From Flavobacterium limnophilum (lineage in GTDB: Bacteria; Bacteroidota; Bacteroidia; Flavobacteriales; Flavobacteriaceae), in the NCBI RefSeq assembly GCF_027111315.2, contig NZ_CP114289.2, positions 4,278,001 through 4,342,000 on the forward strand: 64,000 nucleotides of DNA, read 5' to 3'. Shown here piece by piece: positions 1 through 8,743 of this stretch. Both the position numbers and the translations under genes were made by a program. Within the stretch, counting starts at the first letter, position 1; each line of letters begins with the position of its first letter. The notes under the pieces are model-generated. The model made no database searches. It was not told the origin of the DNA and saw only the letters and a list, made by a program, of their open reading frames with translations.

Positions 1-1416
1 AGTTCACAACCTGGTGGTCAGCCAGCCAATTTACAAGGAATTTGGAACGATATGGTGACTCCGCCTTGGGATTCTAAATACACCACAAACATCAATGCCG
101 AGATGAATTATTGGCCAGCAGAAGTAACCAATCTTACCGAAATGCACGAGCCTTTTATCCAGATGGCAAAAGAATTGAGCGTTACGGGAGCTGTAACTGC
201 AAAGACAATGTACAATGCAAACGGCTGGGTCTTGCATCACAACACCGATATTTGGCGCGTAACTGCTCCGGTAGATTCGGCTGCGTCAGGAATGTGGCCA
301 ACAGGTGGTGCCTGGGTTTCGCAGGATTTGTGGGAACGTTATTTGTACACCGGCGATATCAATTATTTAAAAGAAATTTATCCTGTAATTAAAGGTGCCG
401 CAGATTTCTTTTTGGATTTTATGATTACCGATCCAAACACAGGTTATTTGGTGGTGGTTCCATCCAGTTCTCCTGAAAATACACACGCTGGCGGAACCGG
501 AAAAGCGACTATTGCTTCGGGAACTACGATGGACAATCAGTTGGTTTTTGATTTGTTTACCAATGTAATCAAAGCTTCGAAATTGGTGTCTCCAGATGAG
601 AATTATACTAAAAAATTAAGCGATGCTTTGGTAAAAATGCCTCCGATGAAAGTGGGAAAACACAGTCAGTTGCAGGAATGGCAAGAAGATTGGGACAACC
701 CGAAAGACAATCACCGTCACGTTTCGCATTTGTATGGTTTGTTTCCAAGTAACCAAATTTCACCAATCAAAACACCAGAATTATTTGGAGCTGCCAAACA
801 ATCGTTGATTTACAGAACAGACGAATCGACAGGATGGTCAATGGGTTGGAAAGTGAATTTATGGGCAAGATTGTTGGACGGAAATCACGCTTACAAATTG
901 ATTCAGGATCAATTGCATTTGGTAACTGCTGACCAAAGAAAAGGCGGTGGAACGTATCCAAATATGCTCGATGCACACCAGCCATTTCAGATTGACGGTA
1001 ACTTTGGCTGTACTGCCGGAATCGCCGAAATGCTGATGCAGAGTCAGGAAGATGCGATTCATTTATTGCCTGCTTTGCCAACGGTTTGGAAAGACGGAAG
1101 CATCAAAGGTTTGGTAACCCGAGGCGGATTTGTAATTGATATGACCTGGAAAAACAATAAAGTTTCGAATTTGAAAGTGTACTCAAAATTAGGAGGAAAC
1201 TGCCGATTGAAATTGGAAAATACTTTGAAAGCTGATAAAGGAATTACGTTTAAAAAAGCAAAAGGTAAAAACCCGAATCCGTTGTTTTATGATGTGGAAG
1301 TGAAGAAACCAATCATTTCCAAAGAAGCAAAATTGCCTAAAGTACAATTACCAAAGTATAATGAATATGATGTGGAGATGAAAGCGGGACAGACGTATAG
1401 TTTTTCTGCGAATTAA
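1..1416 (+). CDS. Glycoside hydrolase family 95 (alpha-L-fucosidase/galactosidase type), C-terminal part
   Basis: The reading frame is open from base 1, so the 5' part lies outside the window. The visible 471 residues are the catalytic (alpha/alpha)6 barrel and C-terminal domain of GH95 enzymes, which remove alpha-1,2-linked L-fucose (or L-galactose) from glycans by inversion. Seen in the sequence: the opening LQGIWND..PPWDSKY block, TNINAEMNYWPAE with the two Asn (bases 88-90 and 94-96) that in the family activate the catalytic water, the SPEN motif whose Glu (475-477) is the likely general acid, and QIDGNFG whose Asp (994-996) matches the third catalytic residue. All key residues are present. 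An internal ATG at 52 is not the true start. It is the first gene of the glycan locus seen here. Fucose versus galactose specificity cannot be read from sequence. Confidence 0.9.
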   Translation, partial: SSQPGGQPANLQGIWNDMVTPPWDSKYTTNINAEMNYWPAEVTNLTEMHEPFIQMAKELSVTGAVTAKTMYNANGWVLHHNTDIWRVTAPVDSAASGMWPTGGAWVSQDLWERYLYTGDINYLKEIYPVIKGAADFFLDFMITDPNTGYLVVVPSSSPENTHAGGTGKATIASGTTMDNQLVFDLFTNVIKASKLVSPDENYTKKLSDALVKMPPMKVGKHSQLQEWQEDWDNPKDNHRHVSHLYGLFPSNQISPIKTPELFGAAKQSLIYRTDESTGWSMGWKVNLWARLLDGNHAYKLIQDQLHLVTADQRKGGGTYPNMLDAHQPFQIDGNFGCTAGIAEMLMQSQEDAIHLLPALPTVWKDGSIKGLVTRGGFVIDMTWKNNKVSNLKVYSKLGGNCRLKLENTLKADKGITFKKAKGKNPNPLFYDVEVKKPIISKEAKLPKVQLPKYNEYDVEMKAGQTYSFSAN

Positions 1417-1424
1417 GAGAGGGA

Positions 1425-1476
1425 CACGAATTTCACGAATTAACACGAATTCGTTGTTTTGAAAATTTCACGAATT
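1425..1476. repeat. Four short CACGAATT repeats
   Basis: The octamer CACGAATT occurs at 1425, 1434, 1444 and 1469, directly after the GH95 stop codon. Strings of this kind are common between genes in Flavobacterium-type genomes and probably have no coding role. Confidence 0.6.
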
Positions 1477-1492
1477 CCTGTAATAACTCTAG

Positions 1493-1585
1493 TTTGTCAT
1501 TCCGTAGGAATCTCAAACAACTTGAGCAACTAACGTGAGATTGCTTCGCCAATTCACTATCGCTCGTGTCCTACGGAATGACAAA
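1493..1585. repeat. 93-bp element bounded by a perfect 17-bp inverted repeat
   Basis: The left arm TTTGTCATTCCGTAGGA (1493-1509) is exactly complementary to the right arm at 1569-1585. The interior also contains AATCTCA and TGAGATT segments (around 1509-1552), so the RNA would fold into a long imperfect hairpin. There is no room for a transposase. It looks like a REP/MITE-type element and could also act as a terminator between the GH95 gene and the next gene. Confidence 0.75.
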
Positions 1586-1619
1586 GTTTACGGACAATAA
1601 TTAAAATAATAATTTGAAT

Positions 1620-3185
1620 ATGTTACAGAATTTTAAATACAAAATAATCGCTTTCGTAATCCTGATGGCAGCTTTCAGTAGTTGTAAATCGGGTGCGGGG
1701 CATTCTAAAAAAGGAACTTCAGCTGTTTTGAAAGCCAATAATTTTAAGCATTATGTGGATTATTTCAACACGATGGAAGACGAGAATCTGAAATTTGCGA
1801 TTCCGAATGACAGTGCGTGGACGTGGATGGAAAAGAATGTTCCGTTGTTTGAATGTCCACAGCAAAATTTTGAGGAGATTTATTATTATCGTTGGTGGAC
1901 GGCTCGAAAACACATCAAAAAAACGCCACTTGGTTTCGGAATTACCGAGTTTTTGGTGCAACGTTCGTATGCCGATAAATACAATTTGATTGCCTGTGCC
2001 GTTGGGCATCATATTAACGAATTTCGTTGGGTGCACGATCCGCAGTATATTGAGCAGGATGTGAAAATTTGGTACCGAGGCAATGAAGGAAAACCGATGA
2101 ACAAATTGTACAAATTCAGTAGTTGGACAGCCGATGCTTTGTACAACCGTTATTTGGTGAACAAAGACGAAAAATTCTTGTTGGATATGTACCCGGATAT
2201 GGTGACGGATTATGCGGTTTGGGAAAAAGACCGTCAGCGCAAGGATGGCTTGTTTTGGCAACACGATGTAAAAGACGGAATGGAAGAATCCTTGAGTGGT
2301 GGGCGAAAAGTACAAAATGCAAGACCAACAATCAACAGTTATATGTATGGCAATGCTATGGCGATTTCCAAAATGGCGGCGATGAAAGGCGACAAGGAAG
2401 CGGAATCAAAATTCAAAGCCAAAGCAGATACACTTCAAAAATTGGTCGAAACCCGATTATGGAATCAAAAAAACAATTTTTTTGAGACCTTTACAGAGAA
2501 AGATACGTTGGCGCAAGTAAGGGAAGCAATCGGATTTATTCCGTGGTATTTTAACTTGCCACAAAAAGACAAAGGTTTTGAAAAAGCCTGGGAACAGATT
2601 AAGGATGAAAAAGGGTTTTCGGCACCTTTTGGATTGACAACTGCCGAGCGCAGAAGTCCACGTTTTAGAACCCACGGAACCGGAACTTGTGAATGGGATG
2701 GAGCGATTTGGCCTTTTGCCACTTCTCAAACCTTGACGGCTTTGGCAAATGTGTTGAATAATTACAACCAAAATTTCGTTGCCAAAACCGATTATTTCAA
2801 ACAAATGGATTTGTATGTGCAATCGCAATATTACCGAGGAAAGCCATACATTGGAGAATATCTGGACGAAACAACCGGTTATTGGTTGATGGGTGACAGG
2901 GAGCGCAGCCGTTATTACAATCATTCGACTTTCAACGATTTGATGATTACGGGATTGGTAGGATTGCGACCAAGAGCAGATGGAAAAATTGAGGTAAATC
3001 CGTTGATTCCACAGGAAAAATGGGATTGGTTTTGTTTGGATAACGTATTGTATCACGGGAATATCATCACGATTCTTTGGGATAAAACGGGAGAAAAATA
3101 CAAGAAAGGAAAAGGTTTTCGAATTTTTAAAAACGGAAAAGAAATTGCGGTTTCAGAAAAATTGGAGAAATTAGTATCGGAATAG
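1620..3185 (+). CDS. MGH1-like / six-hairpin glycoside hydrolase lipoprotein
   Basis: A 521-residue protein. The ATG at 1620 is preferred to a TTG two codons earlier. The N-terminus is a lipoprotein signal ending in AFSSC, so it is probably anchored to a membrane. The rest resembles the (alpha/alpha)6 barrel of the MGH1-like (mannosylglycerate hydrolase / GH63-like) superfamily, with the typical late block GTGTCEWDGAIWPF and a conserved GEYLDETTGYW stretch near residue 410. These enzymes are inverting exo-glycosidases; the substrate is unknown here. It lies between GH95 and GH78 genes on the same strand, which suggests a role in the same glycan pathway. Family assignment is from pattern recognition, with no clear catalytic pair assigned. 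Confidence 0.7.
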   Translation: MLQNFKYKIIAFVILMAAFSSCKSGAGHSKKGTSAVLKANNFKHYVDYFNTMEDENLKFAIPNDSAWTWMEKNVPLFECPQQNFEEIYYYRWWTARKHIKKTPLGFGITEFLVQRSYADKYNLIACAVGHHINEFRWVHDPQYIEQDVKIWYRGNEGKPMNKLYKFSSWTADALYNRYLVNKDEKFLLDMYPDMVTDYAVWEKDRQRKDGLFWQHDVKDGMEESLSGGRKVQNARPTINSYMYGNAMAISKMAAMKGDKEAESKFKAKADTLQKLVETRLWNQKNNFFETFTEKDTLAQVREAIGFIPWYFNLPQKDKGFEKAWEQIKDEKGFSAPFGLTTAERRSPRFRTHGTGTCEWDGAIWPFATSQTLTALANVLNNYNQNFVAKTDYFKQMDLYVQSQYYRGKPYIGEYLDETTGYWLMGDRERSRYYNHSTFNDLMITGLVGLRPRADGKIEVNPLIPQEKWDWFCLDNVLYHGNIITILWDKTGEKYKKGKGFRIFKNGKEIAVSEKLEKLVSE

Positions 3186-3237
3186 AATAGTTTAAAATTG
3201 CAGTCAAAACAATGTACTAAAAAGTGAAGATAGAAAA

Positions 3238-3723
3238 ATGAAAAAACTAATAACAATAATCTTTTGCTCACTTATTTTATTTTCTTGTGAAAAAAAGAAA
3301 GAAGTTTTGGAAATGCAAAAAATTGAAGTTTCTGAAAAGGCAAATGATGAAAATTTAGAGGATTCAATAATTAAAAATTTTAAACCTAATCCTAATATTA
3401 CTAAATTTAAGATTATTGGCGGAATATATTCTGAAGAAGAAATTGCTAAAATGGAATTTAAGACTCAATGGAATTTAAACGAAAAAGAATTTAATTCCAA
3501 AACGGATACAATTAAATATTTGAAGGATAAAATCTATATTTCTTATTTGACTTTTAATAATGGTTGTGCTGAAAATGCAGGTGATTATAAAATCAAAGGA
3601 GATTCGTTAATAATCAATTTAGTGAACTTAAGAGACTATGTCTGTACTGAAAGAATATGTGATAGAGTAATTTTTGAAATAAAAAATCCAGAAAATAAAA
3701 AGTATAAAATCGCTAAATGGTAA
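3238..3723 (+). CDS. Hypothetical small lipoprotein
   Basis: A 161-residue protein with a short lipoprotein signal (MKKLITIIFCSLILFSC). The mature part is charged and lysine-rich with no recognised domain. Its DNA is visibly more AT-rich than the glycosidase genes on either side, and the codons lean to AAA/AAT/ATT, which suggests a later insertion into the glycan locus. I do not recognise the family. An immunity-like or stress lipoprotein is possible but unsupported. Confidence 0.65.
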   Translation: MKKLITIIFCSLILFSCEKKKEVLEMQKIEVSEKANDENLEDSIIKNFKPNPNITKFKIIGGIYSEEEIAKMEFKTQWNLNEKEFNSKTDTIKYLKDKIYISYLTFNNGCAENAGDYKIKGDSLIINLVNLRDYVCTERICDRVIFEIKNPENKKYKIAKW

Positions 3724-3760
3724 ATCATACAGATTAAATCTGCGTAAAAAAAATAAACTT

Positions 3761-6514
3761 ATGAAAAAGACATTTCTACATTCCTTCATCCTTATTGCAT
3801 CGCTCTGTTTTTCTTTGGCGCAAGCCCAAAATAAAATCAGTGTCACGAATCTGCAATGCGAAATGCTGAACAATCCGGAAGGAATCGATGTGCTGAAACC
3901 TCGTTTGAGCTGGCAGATAAAATCCGATGTGAACGATGTAAAACAAACCGCCTATCAAATTGTGGTTGCTTCGACTTTGGAAAATCTGAATGCGAACAAA
4001 GCCGATTTATGGGACAGCGGAAGAGTTACAAGTGACGAATCTGTCAATATAATTTACAACGGAAAAAAGTTGGGAGACAGACAAAATGCGTTTTGGAAAG
4101 TAACTGTTTTTACGAATAAAGGCGAAATTAAATCTACTGAAAATGCCCATTTCAGCATCGGGATTTTAACCTATGCCGACTGGAAATCGACACGCTGGAT
4201 TGGCTATGAAAAATTATCGAAAGAGGATAGCGTTTCCCAGTATTCGAGATTGTCTGCGCGTTATTTGCGAAAAGAAATCAATCTGAAAAAACAAGTCAAA
4301 TCTGCCAAGGTTTATATTATGGGGATGGGCTTGTATGAGCTGTACATCAATGGAAATAAAATTGGCGATCAGGTTTTGGCACCCGTTCCGACGGATTACA
4401 CCAAAAACGTAAAATACAATGTTTTTGATGTGACTTCGCAGTTGAAAGAAGGCAAAAATATGTTGGGAACGATTTTAGGAAACGGACGATTTTTTGCGAT
4501 GCGTCAGGACTACAAGCCGTATAAAATAAAATCATTTGGTTTTCCAAAAATGGCTTTGCAGTTGTTTGTCGAATATACCGATGGAACCAAAGACATCATC
4601 CGAACTGACGATACCTGGAAATTAACCACTGACGGACCAATTTTGTCCAACAACGAATACGACGGTGAAGAATACGATGCCCGCAAAGAAATGAAAGGCT
4701 GGGCGACGATCAATTTTGACGATAAAAATTGGGTAAATGCCAGATACGTTCAGGAACCGGGCGGTTTTTATGAAGCACAGATGACGCCGAATATGAAAAT
4801 AATGGGCGAAGTAAAACCAATTTCGATAAAAGCGACTGCAAAAGGAACTTATATTCTCGATATGGGTCAGAATATGGTGGGTTGGTTGCAACTGAAAGTA
4901 AAAGGAAAAAGCGGAGACCAAATCACGATGAAATTTGCCGAATCTTTGCAGGCTGATGGTTCGTTATACATTGCCAATTTGCGTGATGCAAAAACAACTG
5001 ATGTTTACACTTTGAAAGGCGAAGGCGAAGAAATATGGGAACCTCGTTTTATATTTCACGGTTTTCGATTTGTGGAAATTTCAGGTTTTCCGACCAAACC
5101 AACTTTGGATAATTTCGTTGGAAAAGTGGTTTATGACGATATTAAAACGACAGGAACTTTTGAATCTTCGGATGCGACAATGAATCAGATTTTCAAAAAT
5201 GCGTGGTGGGGAATCAGCGGAAATTACAAAGGAATGCCAATCGACTGTCCACAGCGAAACGAGCGTCAGCCTTGGTTGGGAGATCGTACAACTGGTGCTT
5301 ATGGCGAAAGCTTTTTATTCGACAACCAGACTTTGTATGCCAAATGGCTGGATGATATTAAATATTCGCAAACGCAGGACGGCGGATTGCCAGATGTGGC
5401 GCCAGCATTTTGGCGTTATTACGGCGATAATGTGACCTGGCCGGGAACTTATATCACGGTGGGCGATATGTTGTACCAACAATTTGGCGACAAAGAAGTG
5501 ATTAAAAAACAATATCCGTCTATGAAAAAATGGATGGTGTATATGGAAGAAAATTATCTTCAAAATGATTTAATGGACAAGGACAAATACGGCGATTGGT
5601 GCGTTCCGCCGGAATCATTAGAGCTGATTCGTTCCAAAGACCCTGCCCGTTTAACCGACGGACAATTATTGTCGACTGCATTTTATTATCAGCTTTTGAA
5701 CATAATGAAAAAGTTTGCCAAAATCGCAAATGCAGATGCCGATATTGCGCATTATGATGATTTGACCGTCAGAATCAAAAAAGCATTCAATGCCAAATTT
5801 TTAAATACGGAGAAAAACTACTACGCCAATAATACGGTAACAGCAAATGTATTGCCTTTGGCTTTTGGGCTGGTTCCTGAAAACTTAATTGACAAGGTTT
5901 TCCAAAATATGGTTCACGAAGTTGAGGTTACTAAAAACGGTCATATCAGCACAGGTGTAATCGGAACACAATTTTTGATGCGAACGCTGACGAATTTCGG
6001 AAGAGGAGACTTGGCTTATAAACTGGCTTCCAACAAAACGTATCCAAGTTGGGGCTATATGGTCGAAAACGGAGCGACTACTATTTGGGAATTGTGGAAC
6101 GGAAACACCGCCGATCCCACAATGAATTCACAAAACCACGTAATGCTTTTGGGTGATTTACTGATTTGGTACTACGAAAATATGGCGGGAATCAAGAGCA
6201 ATCCTGAAACTCCGGGTTTCAAACAAATCATTATGAAACCGGATTTCAATGCCGGACTGACTTTTGTCAATGCTTCTTACGAATCCATTAATGGTTTGAT
6301 TAAAAGCAATTGGAAGAAAAATAAAACCAATTTAATTTGGAAAATTACCATTCCGGCCAATTCATCGGCACTCGTTTATTTGCCAACAGCGAATGCATCG
6401 GATGTGAAAGTGAACAAGGAAAAAGTATCGAAAAACTATAAAATAGAAAATAACAAATTGGTTCTTGAATTGCCTTCGGGAACCTATGAATTGAATGTAA
6501 ATAATATAAAATAA
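3761..6514 (+). CDS. GH78 alpha-L-rhamnosidase
   Basis: A 917-residue secreted enzyme that removes terminal alpha-L-rhamnose, for example from rhamnogalacturonan. A signal peptide (residues 1-22, ending AQAQ) is followed by the N-terminal beta domains of bacterial rhamnosidases (roughly 25-470), the (alpha/alpha)6 catalytic barrel (roughly 480-820) and a C-terminal beta domain. The catalytic block DCPQRNERQPWLGD contains Asp495 and Glu501, equivalent to the general-acid region of GH78, and TIWELWNG contains Glu777, the likely base. Family members more often have ERxGW where this has ERQPW. It is followed after 5 bases by the sialidase-fold gene, so the two are likely co-transcribed. Confidence 0.92.
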   Translation: MKKTFLHSFILIASLCFSLAQAQNKISVTNLQCEMLNNPEGIDVLKPRLSWQIKSDVNDVKQTAYQIVVASTLENLNANKADLWDSGRVTSDESVNIIYNGKKLGDRQNAFWKVTVFTNKGEIKSTENAHFSIGILTYADWKSTRWIGYEKLSKEDSVSQYSRLSARYLRKEINLKKQVKSAKVYIMGMGLYELYINGNKIGDQVLAPVPTDYTKNVKYNVFDVTSQLKEGKNMLGTILGNGRFFAMRQDYKPYKIKSFGFPKMALQLFVEYTDGTKDIIRTDDTWKLTTDGPILSNNEYDGEEYDARKEMKGWATINFDDKNWVNARYVQEPGGFYEAQMTPNMKIMGEVKPISIKATAKGTYILDMGQNMVGWLQLKVKGKSGDQITMKFAESLQADGSLYIANLRDAKTTDVYTLKGEGEEIWEPRFIFHGFRFVEISGFPTKPTLDNFVGKVVYDDIKTTGTFESSDATMNQIFKNAWWGISGNYKGMPIDCPQRNERQPWLGDRTTGAYGESFLFDNQTLYAKWLDDIKYSQTQDGGLPDVAPAFWRYYGDNVTWPGTYITVGDMLYQQFGDKEVIKKQYPSMKKWMVYMEENYLQNDLMDKDKYGDWCVPPESLELIRSKDPARLTDGQLLSTAFYYQLLNIMKKFAKIANADADIAHYDDLTVRIKKAFNAKFLNTEKNYYANNTVTANVLPLAFGLVPENLIDKVFQNMVHEVEVTKNGHISTGVIGTQFLMRTLTNFGRGDLAYKLASNKTYPSWGYMVENGATTIWELWNGNTADPTMNSQNHVMLLGDLLIWYYENMAGIKSNPETPGFKQIIMKPDFNAGLTFVNASYESINGLIKSNWKKNKTNLIWKITIPANSSALVYLPTANASDVKVNKEKVSKNYKIENNKLVLELPSGTYELNVNNIK

Positions 6515-6519
6515 CAATA

Positions 6520-7671
6520 ATGAGAATTTTAAAGACAACAAGCCTTCTACTTTTAACCGTGCTACTTTTGGGAAGCTGTAAATCAGCTTTGGAGAAAAAA
6601 ACTTGGAAAGAAGGAATTTTGGTAGATCAATTTGTATTTGATAAAGCACCTTATCCGTCCTGCCACTCCATAACAATTGTGGAAGCGACGAACGGTGATT
6701 TAGTTTCGGCCTGGTTTGGCGGAAGCCACGAAAGACATCCCGATGTTTGTATTTATTCGGCTATAAAACCCAAAGGAAGCGACAAATGGGGTGAACCCAT
6801 TAAGGTAGCCGATGGTGTGATGAAAGATGGAACAAGATTCCCGACTTGGAATCCTGTTTTGTACCAAATTCCGAATGGAGATTTAATGTTGTTTTATAAA
6901 ATAGGACCAAAACCATCCGAGTGGTGGGGCGTTTACAGAACTTCTTCTGATGGCGGAAAAACCTGGTCTGACAAGATTGATATGCCGAGTAAAGATTTTC
7001 TGGGACCAATCAAAAACAAGCCGGTTTTATTGAGCAACGGAACATTATTGCTTCCTTCAAGTACCGAAGGAAATGGCTGGCATTTGCGTATGGAATCAAC
7101 TCCCGACTTCGGAAAAACTTGGGTTATGGGTGATACCATTTCAAGAGGGAAACAAAAAATCAATGCCATTCAGCCCAGTATTTTGTTTCACAAAGACGGA
7201 CGTATTCAGGCTATCGGAAGAACCAAAAACCGAGCTATTTTCAGCACTTTTTCTAAAGACTACGGAAAAACTTGGTCGGATGTGGAACTAATCGGTTTGC
7301 CAAATAACAACTCTGGAACAGATGCCGTAACATTGAAAAACGGAAAACATTTGTTGGTGTACAACCACGTTCTACCTCCCGGAAAAGAAGCGAAAGGGCC
7401 AAGAACCCCATTGAATGTTTCCATTTCTGACGACGGAATCAATTGGAAAGCAGCTTTGGTTTTGGAAGATTCCAAAATCAGCCAATATTCCTATCCTTCG
7501 ATGATTCAAAGCAAGGACGGAATGGTGCATATCGTTTACACTTGGAGAAGAGAAAAACTGAAATATGTAAAAATCGATCCAAGTAAATTAAAAGCAATTC
7601 CAATCAAAAACGGAATCTGGCCTGGACAAGAAGGTGTTGAAGTGAAAGCTGTTAAAGCGGAAGAGGAATAA
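6520..7671 (+). CDS. BNR/Asp-box sialidase-fold lipoprotein
   Basis: A 383-residue lipoprotein (signal MRILKTTSLLLLTVLLLGSC). The sequence shows at least four Asp boxes of the six-bladed sialidase propeller: SSDGGKTW (about 142-149), TPDFGKTW (about 194-201), SKDYGKTW and SDDGINW. An early block with SAWFGGSHERHPD is typical of BNR-2 proteins annotated as exo-alpha-sialidase in Bacteroidota. True sialidases need an arginine triad, which I could not confirm, and sialic acid does not fit the pectin-like neighbours. It may act on another acidic sugar. It starts 5 bases after the rhamnosidase stop. Confidence 0.8.
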   Translation: MRILKTTSLLLLTVLLLGSCKSALEKKTWKEGILVDQFVFDKAPYPSCHSITIVEATNGDLVSAWFGGSHERHPDVCIYSAIKPKGSDKWGEPIKVADGVMKDGTRFPTWNPVLYQIPNGDLMLFYKIGPKPSEWWGVYRTSSDGGKTWSDKIDMPSKDFLGPIKNKPVLLSNGTLLLPSSTEGNGWHLRMESTPDFGKTWVMGDTISRGKQKINAIQPSILFHKDGRIQAIGRTKNRAIFSTFSKDYGKTWSDVELIGLPNNNSGTDAVTLKNGKHLLVYNHVLPPGKEAKGPRTPLNVSISDDGINWKAALVLEDSKISQYSYPSMIQSKDGMVHIVYTWRREKLKYVKIDPSKLKAIPIKNGIWPGQEGVEVKAVKAEEE

Positions 7672-7685
7672 GATTTACAAATCAA

Positions 7686-7721
7686 AATTTGTGCTAATTT
7701 GTGCAATTTGTGGTTAAAAAA
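7686..7721 (+). repeat. 36-bp intergenic repeat, copy 1
   Basis: The string AATTTGTGCTAATTTGTGC and its continuation to 7721 recurs at 8698-8733 with only two differences. Each copy ends a few bases before the start codon of the next gene (7728 and 8744). Confidence 0.75.
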
Positions 7722-7727
7722 GACAAT

Positions 7728-8621
7728 ATGAAAAATAGTAATTTTATAAAAACGGCTGTTATAGTTTTGATAGTTGTTTTTTCTGGAACATTCAATAGCA
7801 CCGTTTCAGCCCAGTCATCAAAAAAACAACGTTACAAAGTGGCTGTTTGCGATTGGATGATTTTAAAAAGACAAAAATTGGGTGCTTTTGCTTTGGCTGC
7901 CGAAATAAAAGCAGACGGAATCGAACTCGATATGGGGGGATTGGGAAAAAGACCAACATTCGACAGCAAATTAGGCGATCCAATCGAAAGACAAAAATTT
8001 CTGGATAAATCCAAAGAAACAGGTATCGGAATCAGTTCTATTGCTATGTCAGGATTTTATGCACAGTCTTTTGCCAAAAGAGAATCCATCACACTTATGA
8101 TTGAGGATTGCGTCAAGGCAATGAAAAATATGAAGGTAAAAGTCGCTTATTTACCTCTTGGAACAGAAAGCGATTTGAATAAAAATCCTGAACTACGTCC
8201 GATCATTATCGAAAGATTAAAATGGGCTGGAAAACAAGTCGGTAAAATAGGAGGAGTTATCGCCATTGAAACTTCATTAAACGCTACCGAAGAGAAAAAA
8301 CTATTCGAAGAAATTGGCTGTAAGCACATCAAAAGTTCTTTCAATTTTGCCAATGCCGTAGATAATGGAAGAGACATCGCCACCGAATTAAAGATTTTAG
8401 GTAAAAAACATCTGGCACAAATTCACGCTTCGACAACAGATAAAGTCTGGTTGGAAAATGATAAAGCAGTAGATATGCCAAAAATCAAAAAAACGTTGGA
8501 CGAAATGAATTGGAAAGGCTGGTTAATCGTAGAACGCTCCCGTGATGTGACGCAAGTACATAACGTAAAAGCTAATTATGGAGCCAACGTGGCGTATTTG
8601 AAGAAAATTTTTCAGAATTAA
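7728..8621 (+). CDS. Sugar phosphate isomerase/epimerase-like TIM-barrel protein
   Basis: A 297-residue protein. I chose the ATG at 7728; a GTG at 7701 would add nine residues encoded by a repeat. An N-terminal hydrophobic segment ending TVSAQ is a signal peptide, so the protein is exported. The body matches the xylose-isomerase-like / AP-endonuclease-2 TIM barrel: repeated beta-strand/acid motifs (GIELDMGGLG, VAYLPLGTES, IAIETSLN, HLAQIHAS) and the closing strand LIVERSRDV. Such proteins isomerise or epimerise sugars with a divalent metal. Exported versions are frequent in Bacteroidota glycan loci; their reaction is mostly unknown. Confidence 0.75.
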   Translation: MKNSNFIKTAVIVLIVVFSGTFNSTVSAQSSKKQRYKVAVCDWMILKRQKLGAFALAAEIKADGIELDMGGLGKRPTFDSKLGDPIERQKFLDKSKETGIGISSIAMSGFYAQSFAKRESITLMIEDCVKAMKNMKVKVAYLPLGTESDLNKNPELRPIIIERLKWAGKQVGKIGGVIAIETSLNATEEKKLFEEIGCKHIKSSFNFANAVDNGRDIATELKILGKKHLAQIHASTTDKVWLENDKAVDMPKIKKTLDEMNWKGWLIVERSRDVTQVHNVKANYGANVAYLKKIFQN

Positions 8622-8633
8622 ATCATTTAGCAA

Positions 8634-8678
8634 CAGATTAAAAGGATTTTTAAAATCTGTGAAAATCTTTTTAATCTG
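8634..8678. repeat. Imperfect inverted repeat after the TIM-barrel gene
   Basis: CAGATTAAAAGGATTTT (8634-8650) is complementary to 8662-8678 at 16 of 17 positions, giving a hairpin with an 11-base loop. It could terminate the upstream transcript or be another copy of the genome's 'ATCTGTG' intergenic repeats. Confidence 0.6.
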
Positions 8679-8697
8679 TGGCAAAAACCAAGATTAT

Positions 8698-8733
8698 AAT
8701 TTGTGCTAATTTGCGCAATTTGTGGTCAAAAAA
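8698..8733 (+). repeat. 36-bp intergenic repeat, copy 2
   Basis: 34 of 36 bases match the copy at 7686-7721. This copy is inside the longest open frame of the next gene, which is why the upstream ATG at 8678 is not credible as the start. Confidence 0.75.
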
Positions 8734-8743
8734 TAACAATACA

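Noticed and set aside
1719..2315. 198-residue minus-strand ORF inside the MGH1-like gene
   Set aside because: Antisense to a strongly coding frame with signal peptide and family motifs; no promoter or start context.
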